A DNA stretch of 16,716 bases, taken from assembly GCA_028456385.1 (NCBI GenBank), contig JALNQF010000687.1, positions 1 to 16,716 of the forward strand, read 5' to 3'. Position 1 is the stretch's first letter. Each line of letters starts with the position of its first letter. Under the pieces are notes generated by a model. That model made no database searches, had not been told where the DNA came from, and saw only the letters and a list, made by a program, of their open reading frames with translations. Shown one piece after another: positions 1-7,479 of the stretch. The position numbers and the translations under genes are program-made. The stretch comes from Ophiosphaerella korrae (Eukaryota > Ascomycota > Dothideomycetes > Pleosporales > Phaeosphaeriaceae).

Positions 1-530
1 AAACTACTTAAGTTAAAAAACCTAATATTTAGAGTTAAATATAATAGAATCCTAATAATAGTAAATAAACTTATAAAGTACTTATACTTTAGACTATATA
101 AAGAGAAAAGTAGGATAGAAGTTACTATATACTAGGTTCTAGGAACTATAATTAGCTAATATAGACTACTAGATAAGATTATTATAGATAGAGATATAAG
201 ATTTATATTAAAACTATAAGGAATAATAATAGTATAATTAGGAATTAAATATACAATGTTAATAGTATACTATTTATAGATAGATAGATAATTAGAACGT
301 ATAAATTAGATAGTAGAACAATACCTAAGATACTACCTTAATTATAACTAAAATAATTAGGTATAGTTACTACCTATAGTATAGTTAGTATACAATAGTA
401 TAATAAATATAGTAATAAGAGTATTACTCTTCTTTATAAACTATAGATTTAACTCTAATATATACTAAATATTAAAAATTAAAATATCTTAGTCTCTAAG
501 AGGAGAAAACCTTACTAATAGACTTAAAGA
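1..530 (+). pseudogene. Integrase core fragment of element A (Ty3/Gypsy pol)
   Basis: Frame 1 reads the catalytic core of a retroviral-type integrase (rve fold), which inserts the cDNA copy into the genome. The second catalytic Asp is at 187-189, inside a DRD motif. The catalytic Glu is at 295-297, in the context LERIN. That is 36 codons later, the D-35-E spacing of integrases. The first catalytic Asp lies left of the window. Many TAA/TAG codons stand where the family has Gln or Trp. Homology stops at about 530, where the sequence jumps to the 3' untranslated region, so the GPY/F domain and chromodomain are missing in this copy. It cannot encode a working protein. Confidence 0.85.
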
Positions 531-540
531 AATATCTTAA
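521..540 (+). other. Internal deletion junction in element A
   Basis: Left of here A matches B up to about 2076; right of here it matches B from about 3055. Roughly 980 bp carrying the integrase C-terminus, chromodomain and part of the 3' region are therefore absent from A. The bases aaaga are shared by both sides in B/F-type sequence, consistent with a microhomology-type deletion. Confidence 0.7.
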
Positions 541-697
541 CCCTATTGTAAATAATACAAGCTACAAAGAGAAGTTTATTACGCTAGGACTAAGATAGTA
601 TAGAGAGTAATAAAAAACTAAGGATTAACAAAGATATAGAGTTAATAACTTTAGCGCTAGTATAGAGAAATAAGAGACTACGTAGAAAAAGGAATAG

Positions 698-1100
698 TAT
701 TATAGTAGTAATAAGAGAAACTAAGATAGAACTAATTAGTCTATGCTTAGCTACTAATAAAGTATAGGAGGAGTAGGGTAATAACTTATAAGATAATAAG
801 TTTAACTAGGAAGCTAACTACAATATAGATACGTAATAAATTTATAAATTTATAATCTTAGTAAATATAAAGTAATAAAGCTGCTAAGATATTATTACTA
901 TATAGTTAGTAATAATACGTATTATTAGGATAGTATTAGTAATTTAATCCTTTAACTATAGAACGCTAATATAAAATAGTTGTAAAACATCTTCTATTTA
1001 ATATTAGTTATTGTAGATTATTTATACAAACCTTACTATTAACTCTTAATCTACTAATACCCTAATAGCTACTAGTAGTTAACGTAGGTAGCCTATTATA
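698..1100 (+). repeat. 3' LTR of element A
   Basis: This 403-bp LTR begins tattatag (ancestrally TGTTATAG, as still seen at 3223) and ends gcctattata (ancestrally ...TTACA). It aligns along its length with 3223-3678, except that it has one copy of a 55-bp unit that is duplicated there. The block near its 5' end (taagatagaactaattag) is shared by the LTRs of B, F, N and, with changes, M, so all are one family. More CA/TG survives here than in the neighbouring pol sequence. Confidence 0.85.
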
Positions 1101-2610
1101 GTATAGTTCTAATTAAGAACAAAGAAGGATATTTAGTCTTAAATACACTAAAAATAGCTATAATACTTAAAAGAAAAAGTAGCGAGCTAGATAAATAGAT
1201 TTAGAAAGAAATAAGAAAAGCCCCTAAAGAAATAAAAAAACTTAAAATCTAAGAAGGCCTTGTATAAGCCTATAGAAAGACGTATATTCTAGGAAAAATA
1301 TAAAGAGAATTTATATAATAGTTCTATAAACTACTAGTATATAGATATTAAAGAATTAATAAAATACTAGATAGACTACTAAAAGATTATTATATCCTAA
1401 GAGTAAGATAACTAGTAATAGAAGTACTAAGAGACTATATAGAATACTATAAAAATAAGTATAGTAGATACGTACTATATAGAATATTATAACTAATTAA
1501 AGTACTAGAAAAACTTTAAAGAGTTATTATAATAGATTTTATTATAAAACTACCTAAGTTAAAAGACTTAATATTAGGAGTTAAGTATAATAGAATCCTA
1601 ATAATAGTAGATAAACTTATAAAATACTTATACTTTAGACAATATAAGGAAAAAAGTAGGATAGAAGTTACTATATACTAAGTCCTAGGAACTATAATTA
1701 GCTAATATAGACTACTAGATAAAATTATTATAGATAGAGACGTAAGATTTATATTAAAACTATAAGAAATAATAATAGTATAATTAGGAATTAAATATAC
1801 AATATTAATAGTATACTACCTATAGATAGATAGAGAATTAGAACGTATAAATTAGATAGTAGAATAATACCTAAGATACTACCTTAATTACAACTAAAAT
1901 AATTAGGTATAGTTACTACTTATAGTATAGTTAGTATATAATAGTATAATAAATATAGTAATAAGAGTATTACCTTTCTTTGTAAACTATAGATTTAACT
2001 CTAATATATACTAAATACTAAGAATTAAAATATCTTAGTCTTTAAGAAGAAAAAACCTTACTAATAGACTTAAGAATATATACAACTAATTAAAACAAGA
2101 CGTAAAATTTCTATAAGATTATATAATAAAATATTATAATAAAAGATATATAAAGAGACTTTAATTTAAAGAAAAAGAAAAAGTATAGTTACTATAAAGA
2201 AATATTAAAAGTAAATAATTAAGCTTAAAACTAGATTATATTAAGATAAGACTATATAAAATAAAGAAAGAAGTTATACTAGTTATATTTAAATTAAGAC
2301 TACTAAGTAAAATAAGAATATATTTAATATTCTACGTAGTACTACTAGAAAAAGTACTACAAGATATAGAACTACTAGTATATAAAGTAGATATATATAG
2401 AGAATAAGAAGAATAAAAAGTTAAAGAAATCCTAGTATATTAGTTCTATAATAGTAGGAACTACTACTTAGTAAAATAGATAGAAATAAATAAAAAAAGA
2501 TAACTATAGAAAGAAATATAGGAACTAGAAAACAACTTTAATTACTTTAAGAAACTAGAGGAGTTCTAAAGTTAAAACCTTCTAGAACACTTTATAGTAA
2601 GTTAAGAAAA
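1101..2610 (+). pseudogene. Pol 3' half of element B: integrase and chromodomain
   Basis: Frame 2 runs without a visible frameshift from the integrase to about 2570. In order it holds: a degraded HHCC zinc domain (about 1320-1450); the integrase core with first Asp at 1535, second Asp at 1733 and Glu at 1841 (66 and 36 codons apart, D-D-35-E); the GPY/F C-terminal domain (about 2220-2350); and a chromodomain (about 2400-2560). The chromodomain carries an LVK-stop-IEI motif where chromoviruses have LVKWKGY, so Trp has become TAG. Chromodomains of this class direct integration to methylated-histone chromatin. Frequent TAA/TAG codons at expected Gln/Trp sites mean it is dead. The true end of pol cannot be told from RIP-made stops; homology to coding sequence fades near 2570-2610. 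Confidence 0.87.
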
Positions 2611-2639
2611 CTAATAATACTACTACTATATAGAGAGGT

Positions 2640-2935
2640 AATAGGAGCGCCTAATATAATAGGAGCTAGAGTAGCTTCTACTATATTGTCTAAATCTAAT
2701 TTAGCTTCTAAGGTATAAGACTATTTAGATAACTTAGCGTTATTATAAGCTTTTATCTTATAAAGATACTTAATATAAGAATAAAGCTCTACTAGCTTAT
2801 AAAAAGTTAACTTATACTTAGCTTTAGCTATAGTAAGCTATAATAATAATTATACTTAAGCTCTATTAATAGCTTACCTTATATAACTTAGTAAAAAAAG
2901 ACTATATAGAAATTAAATACTTATACTCTATAAGT
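2640..2935 (-). other. Possible antisense reading frame in the 3' region of element B
   Basis: On the minus strand one frame through this stretch lines up codon by codon with the same region of element F (11178-11460). Both end in similar short motifs (YLYKIKA, then about 35 codons later ILG..ITS). The alignment needs no gap over about 43 codons and then a single 6-base difference; many of the remaining differences are at third positions (aag/aaa, aac/aat, ggc/ggt). About five TAA/TAG codons lie in it, as often as in the real pol frame. The stretch is T-rich on the plus strand, unlike the A-rich pol sequence beside it. I do not recognise the product. It may instead be simple nucleotide conservation of an untranslated region. 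Confidence 0.3.
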
Positions 2936-3222
2936 AAAACTATAGAAGAAATATATTTATACTAAATATTAGCAAGGATATACTTATTATAGTATTTACT
3001 ATTATTTAAAGATATAAGGTAAAAAAGACCTAATTTAGTATAATAATAATAAAAGAATATCTTAACTCTATTACAAATAATATAAGCTACAAAGAGAAGT
3101 TTATTACGCTAGGACTAGGATAGTATAGAGAGTAATAAAGAACTAAGGATTAACAAAGATATAGAGTTAATAACCTTAGTGCTAGTATAGAGAAATAAGA
3201 GACTACGTAGAAGAAGAAATAG
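2936..3222 (+). other. 3' untranslated region of element B, before the LTR
   Basis: This A-rich stretch between the chromodomain region and the 3' LTR shows no recognisable protein. Its last ~165 bp (from about 3056) are shared with element A (531-697) and keep several CA dinucleotides. The final bases before the LTR (gtagaagaagaaatag) are purine-rich and lie where a polypurine tract for plus-strand priming would be expected. Confidence 0.55.
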
Positions 3223-3678
3223 TGTTATAGTAGTAATAAGAGAAACTAAGATAGAACTAATTAGTCTACGCTTAGCTACTAACAAAGTATAAGAGGAGTA
3301 GGGTAATAACTTATAAGATAATAAGTTTAACTAGGAAGCTAACTACAATATAGATATATAACAAATTCGTAAATTTACAATCTTAGTAAATACAAAGTTA
3401 CAAAGCTATTATGTAATAAATTTGTAAATTCGCGATCTTAGTAAATACAAAGTAACAAAGCTACTAAGATATTATTACTATATAGTTAGTAACAATACGT
3501 ATTATTAGGATAGTATTAGCAATTTAATCCTTTAACTATAGAACGCTAATACAAGATAATTACAAAACATCTTCTATTAATATTAGTTATTATAGATTAC
3601 TTACACGAACTTTACTATTAACTCTTAATCTACTAACACCCTAATAGCTACTAGTAGTTAACGTAGTAGCCTATTATA
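3223..3678 (+). repeat. 3' LTR of element B
   Basis: This 456-bp LTR keeps the unmutated start tgttatag and ends cctattata. It is the best preserved LTR of the A/B subfamily: it keeps many CA and TG dinucleotides (for example around 3361-3400 and 3540-3610), while the LTR of A has lost most of them. Apart from a 55-bp tandem duplication it matches 698-1100. Confidence 0.87.
3361..3470 (+). repeat. 55-bp tandem duplication inside the LTR of element B
   Basis: Unit 1 is 3361-3415 and unit 2 is 3416-3470. Both carry a core reading gtaaat, then about 10 bases later atcttagtaaatacaaagt, with differences mostly of the C/T and G/A type. The LTR of A has one unit (near 830-890), so the duplication arose in B or its parent, or was lost in A. 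Confidence 0.85.
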
Positions 3679-5171
3679 TATTACTTTACTTTATATTTAT
3701 AGTTTTTATATTTTAAATATTTATTATATATATATTTATACTATAGTTATCTTTAATAATATTTTTTAACTAGTTTAAGTTTTAGTCTAATTACTATATA
3801 TTTTTTATTAAGTATTTTAATTATTTTTTAACTTTAGATATCTTTTATTATAATTACTTTTATATAGTTATATCTTTTTCTTTATACTAGCTATATATAA
3901 TTATATATATTAAGTTCTTTATATATATAGTAATTTATATTTAGGTATAATATCTATAATATTTTAAAGTATACTAGATATTCTAGATTAACTTTTTTAT
4001 TATCTTTTACTTAGTTTATATCTATTTTAGGTTTTATAGTTACGAAAATATAGTATATTACTAGTATATATAGTATATAAGCTTTATTAATCTATTATAT
4101 CTTTTTTATAAAGTACTACTATTTTCTCTATATAAGTATTTTTCTTACTATAACTATATAATACTTTATCTATTATTAGAATATTATAAACTTTATTACT
4201 TTAGAATTATATTTTTTTTAGTCTTTATATACTTTCTAAAAACTTATAACTAGTAAGTATTATTAAATAAACTACTAATACTTATTTTATTCTTTTATAT
4301 TTATTATAGTATATCTATTATAGCTATATATATTTAACTAGGTATACTCTATACTTTTTATATTAACTTATCTTTTATTTCTTTATAGTTTTTTAGAAAA
4401 AGCTATAGTAGTTTCTTTATCTAGTACTAGTCTTTTAGCTTAAATTAATAGGGTTTAGAGCTTTTCTCCTTTTAAGTTTTCTATTAGTAAGTCTATTATA
4501 TATACTATTTTTTCTAGCTATACTTTTATTCTTTTTTTTATTACTACTACTTTATTTTTCTATAAAAACTATTTTACTTTCTATTTACTAAAAAAGTATA
4601 TATAGTAGTTATTATTATAATAAAAGGTTTAATAAAGTATTATATACTACTATTTTTTATTTTTTACTACTATCTTTTAAAGTTTAGCTTATACTTTTAA
4701 TATTTCTTTTTTATTTTTAGTTATTTTTAACTAAGTTTTTTTATCTTTTTTAAAATTCTTACTTCTATAATTTTTTATAAAGTATCCTAGTTTCTTATAT
4801 TTATAATATATAATATTTTTTTTCTATATTAACTAGTAATTTTTTATATAGTAGCTTTTTTTACAAGAATTAAAGTATATAAAGGTTTTATTTTATTTTT
4901 TATTTTTTTTATTAGTATTAAAGATTACAAAGTCCTTTCTATTATAGTTATTAGATTATTTTTTATACTTATTTCTTTTCTATTCTTATAGATTATTATC
5001 TACTTAGGTTACTTACTCTTTTAAAGCTTATAGTATTCTTAGTTTTTTTATCTAAATTAATTTATATTAGATTACTTTACTTAGTTTTTATTTAAATATT
5101 AATATATATTCTAGAATACTTTTATACTACTTAAGATTTTTAAGTTTTTTTTTAGCTTATTATATAATATT
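3679..5171 (-). pseudogene. Element M, gag C-terminal and pre-protease half (minus strand)
   Basis: Reverse-complemented, this stretch aligns with element F from about 6235 to 7779: the gag C-terminal half and the region before the protease. Two zinc-knuckle relics are visible on the minus strand, at 4836-4877 and 4767-4808. They have CX2CX4HX4C spacing, but Tyr stands at nearly all ligand positions; in the first the second ligand is Ser. Gag coats the genomic RNA and the knuckles would bind it. The piece stops at 3679, where element B abuts, and at 5171, where element F interrupts it. Its sequence continues across F at 12219. Sense is on the minus strand, so the plus strand is T-rich. No working product is possible. 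Confidence 0.88.
5167..5171. repeat. Target-site duplication, left copy (element F)
   Basis: The 5 bases atatt directly precede the 5' LTR of F. The same 5 bases follow its 3' LTR at 12219-12223. Joining the flanks through one copy restores continuous gag of element M, matching element N at about 14440-14455. Five-base duplications are usual for Ty3/Gypsy integrases. Confidence 0.92.
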
Positions 5172-5614
5172 TGTTATAGGCGTAATAAGAGAAATTAAGA
5201 TAGAACTAATTAGTTTTAACTTAGGTACTAATAAAGTATAAAATAAGTAAAGTAATAACTTTAATTAGGAGACTACTTATAACTAGGATACGTAATAGTA
5301 ATTTATAATTACGTATAAATAGATTAAAGTAATTTACAATAACGTATAAATAGATTAAGGTAATCTATAGTTATATACTAATAGATTAGTAGTAATTTAT
5401 AGTATTGTATAAATAGATTAGTATAAGTATATAGTTAGTAGTAATATATTATAAGGATAGTATACTACTAAGCTAATCCTAATAAAAAGGAGCTAATAGC
5501 TAGTTAAGCTATTGTAGTAGTATACAATATATATACTAGTTATTATTACTTAAAGTTCTTCGAACTTGCTTAGGGTTATACTAAGTTGTATACAGTAGAA
5601 TATACTAGCCGACA
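5172..5614 (+). repeat. 5' LTR of element F (second half divergent)
   Basis: The LTR starts tgttatagg at 5172 and matches the 3' LTR (from 11760) up to about 5483, including four 31-32-bp tandem units (5298-5423). Beyond that it shows no clear match to the second half of the 3' LTR. The end is placed at about 5614 (ccgaca) only because the leader shared with element N resumes about 15 bases later. The right boundary is therefore uncertain by tens of bases. No clear tRNA primer-binding site (TGG start) was recognised. Confidence 0.75.
5298..5423 (+). repeat. Four 31-32-bp tandem units in the 5' LTR of F
   Basis: Units start at 5298, 5329, 5360 and 5392. Each begins gtaat(c/t)tata and ends with atagatta plus 1-3 bases. 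The same four units are in the 3' LTR at 11886-12011; the LTR of element N has about two looser copies (near 13555-13625). Subfamilies of the LTR therefore differ in repeat number, as enhancer-like U3 repeats often do. Confidence 0.85.
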
Positions 5615-5640
5615 GAGCTAGCACGCGCTAGTTACTTAGC
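5484..5640 (+). other. RIP-poor, G+C-richer segment at the LTR/leader junction of F
   Basis: Here CA, TG and CG dinucleotides survive and line 5581-5640 has 26 G/C in 60 bases, against 9-10 in 60 in typical lines of the window. It contains a perfect hairpin (5553-5567: 6-bp arms aagttc/gaactt, 3-base loop) and another at 5618-5631 (ctagc, loop acgc, gctag). Nothing comparable is present in the second half of the 3' LTR (12071-12218). No reading frame or RNA gene was recognised. Confidence 0.6.
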
Positions 5641-5702
5641 CTAGTAAAGCGTAAGTAGTGTATAGTCTAGCTAATATAATAGTAAAAAGTTTAACTAAAT
5701 AA

Positions 5703-7470
5703 ATAGCTAAGGCACCTAGAAGTAGTTATAAATTAGATAGTATAGTATAGGAAATAATTAAAGATTGTATTAATAACCTAATCTTAGAGAAAGAAAATAT
5801 AAAGATAGTAATTAACACTTTAGAGATATAGAATAAAAAGCTATAAGATTACTTAAAGTAAAATAAAGTATAAATTAAAGCTATTATTAAAGGATAGAAC
5901 TAGATAGAACTAATAATATAAAGACTAGAGATAAGTATAATAAAGAAACTACCTAAGATACTTATCTTTAAAAAGTTTAATAGAATAAGAGAAAAACTAA
6001 AACTCTTTATAGTATTAGTATAACTCTAGATAGATATATAAGTACTATACTTTAATATAGAAGAAAAGAAGGTAATATATATTAGAATATATCTTAAAGA
6101 AGGTATAATAAGATAGTTTAAACCTTACTACATAGATTATATAATATACACTCTAATAATATAGAAAGATAAAACTAGAGCTATCTTTAGAAGTTATAAA
6201 TACTTTACTAGATAAATAAGAGTAGTATTTAAGGATATAGATATTACCTAATAAGCTAAAAAAAAACTTAAAAGACTTATATAATAAAAGAGTATCTCTA
6301 AGTATATATTATAGTTTAAATAATAATTATAAAATATAGAATAAAATAAATTAGCTTTAATATTATAATTTAAGTAAAGATTAAATAAGAAAATATAATA
6401 TAAAATTATTTATATAGAAAAACCTAGGATACTAAAAGCTCTAAAATAATAAGTAATATAAATTAATAATAATCTTTAAGAAAAAATAAAGAATAAGTAT
6501 AGTAGCTAACTTAGAAACTAGGATATTAGAGACCTTATAATCTTTAACACTAATAAAAATAAAAATAAAAAGAAGAATAAAGACTTTATATACTTTTACT
6601 ATAGTAAGAAAAACTACTATATAAAAGATTACTAATTATAAAAGAAAAAAAATATAGTATATTATAAATATAAAAAACTAAGATACTTTATAAAAGACTA
6701 TAAAAGTAAAGACTATAAAAAAGATAAAGAAATATAGTTAAAAATAACTAAAATAAAAAAAGAAGTACTATAAGTATAAGCTAAACCTTAAGAGAAAGTA
6801 GCTAGAAGTAAAGAAATATAGTATATAATACTCTATTAGACTTTTTATTATAAAGATAACTACTATATATATTTTTCTAGTAAGTAAAGAGTAAGATATT
6901 TCTTATAGAAAAATAGAGTAGTAGTAATAAAAGAAAGAATAAAAGTATAGCTTAAAGAAATAGTGTATATAATAGACTTACTAATAGAAGACTTAGAAAG
7001 AGAAGAACTTTAGATACTATTAATCTAGGCTAAAGAACTAGTACTAAATAAAGAGACTACTATAGCTTCTTTAAAAGGACTATAAGAAAGTAAGAAGTAA
7101 GTTAGTATAAGAAGTATAAAGTATACCTAACTAGATATATATAGCTATAATAGCTATATAATAATAGATATAAAGAATAAAATAAAGTGTAGAAGTTTAT
7201 TTAGAAATACTTAATAGTTATAAGTATAGAAAAAGTATATAAAGACTAAAAAGAATATAACTTTAAAGAAACTAAGTTTATACTATTTTAAGAATAGATA
7301 AAGTAATATATAGTTATAGTAAGAAGAATACTTATATAAAAAGAATAGTAGTTCTTTATAAAAAAGATATAATAGATTAATAAAGCCTATATACTAAGAG
7401 TACTAGTAGTATACTATATCTTAATAATAGATATACCTAGAAAAGATAAATACTAGGAAGGAGACAACAA
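5703..7470 (+). pseudogene. gag: gag of element F
   Basis: Gag forms the virus-like particle and packages RNA. Frame 3 is followed from an ATA at 5703 (a likely RIP-altered ATG; the next codons read A-K-A-P-R-S-S) to about 7430. A coiled-coil-like N-terminal stretch (about 5730-5900) precedes the retrotransposon gag core (about 5940-6330, with an EKLKLF-type motif near 5991). Two zinc-knuckle relics at 6591-6632 and 6660-6701 keep the CX2CX4HX4C spacing, with Tyr at all eight ligand positions; Cys TGY and His CAY both give TAY under RIP. A C-terminal extension of about 240 codons follows. Around 7430-7500 the best frame changes from 3 to 2. The gene is full of TAA/TAG at probable Gln codons and cannot be translated. 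Confidence 0.85.
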
Positions 7471-7479
7471 AATAATAGA

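Larger units (their letters stand above)
1..1100 (+). mobile_element. Element A: 3' end of a RIP-degraded Ty3/Gypsy retrotransposon
   Basis: The left edge of the window lies inside the integrase of this copy. It runs through an integrase fragment (1 to about 530), a deletion scar, a short 3' untranslated stretch (about 531-697) and a 3' LTR (698-1100). Positions 1-520 align closely with 1547-2066 (element B) and with the matching part of element F near 10080-10610. To the right, at 1101, sequence resumes inside the pol of another copy, which suggests that A is nested in B. The 5-bp target duplication should then be gtata (1101-1105); its partner lies outside the window. Stops, and the near absence of CA/TG in the coding part, show RIP decay. 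Confidence 0.85.
1101..3678 (+). mobile_element. Element B: pol 3' half and 3' LTR of a Ty3/Gypsy retrotransposon
   Basis: B enters abruptly at 1101, at the point matching 9641 of element F (just past RNase H). It runs colinearly through integrase, chromodomain, a 3' untranslated region and a 3' LTR ending at 3678. Its 5' half is not in the window and is expected to the left of element A, which probably split it. To the right, at 3679, lies the minus-strand element M in mid-gene, so B appears to have inserted into M. Its predicted target duplication is tatta (3679-3683), with the partner outside the window. Confidence 0.85.

Noticed and set aside
3679..5171. Long plus-strand reading frames in the T-rich region
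   Set aside because: They are the antisense of M gag; few A bases means few stop codons. Homology is only found on the minus strand.
5298..5423. CRISPR-like array
   Set aside because: The units are contiguous 31-32-bp tandem repeats with no unique spacers, inside an LTR present twice.
5540..5640. tRNA or tRNA-derived SINE in the RIP-poor island (ttcgaac resembles a T-loop)
   Set aside because: The bases around ttcgaac do not form a T-stem with it, no A box or acceptor pairing was found, and the visible hairpin uses a different pairing.
5615..5640. Primer-binding site next to the 5' LTR of F
   Set aside because: No TGG-started match to a tRNA 3' end could be made out, and the LTR end is uncertain here.
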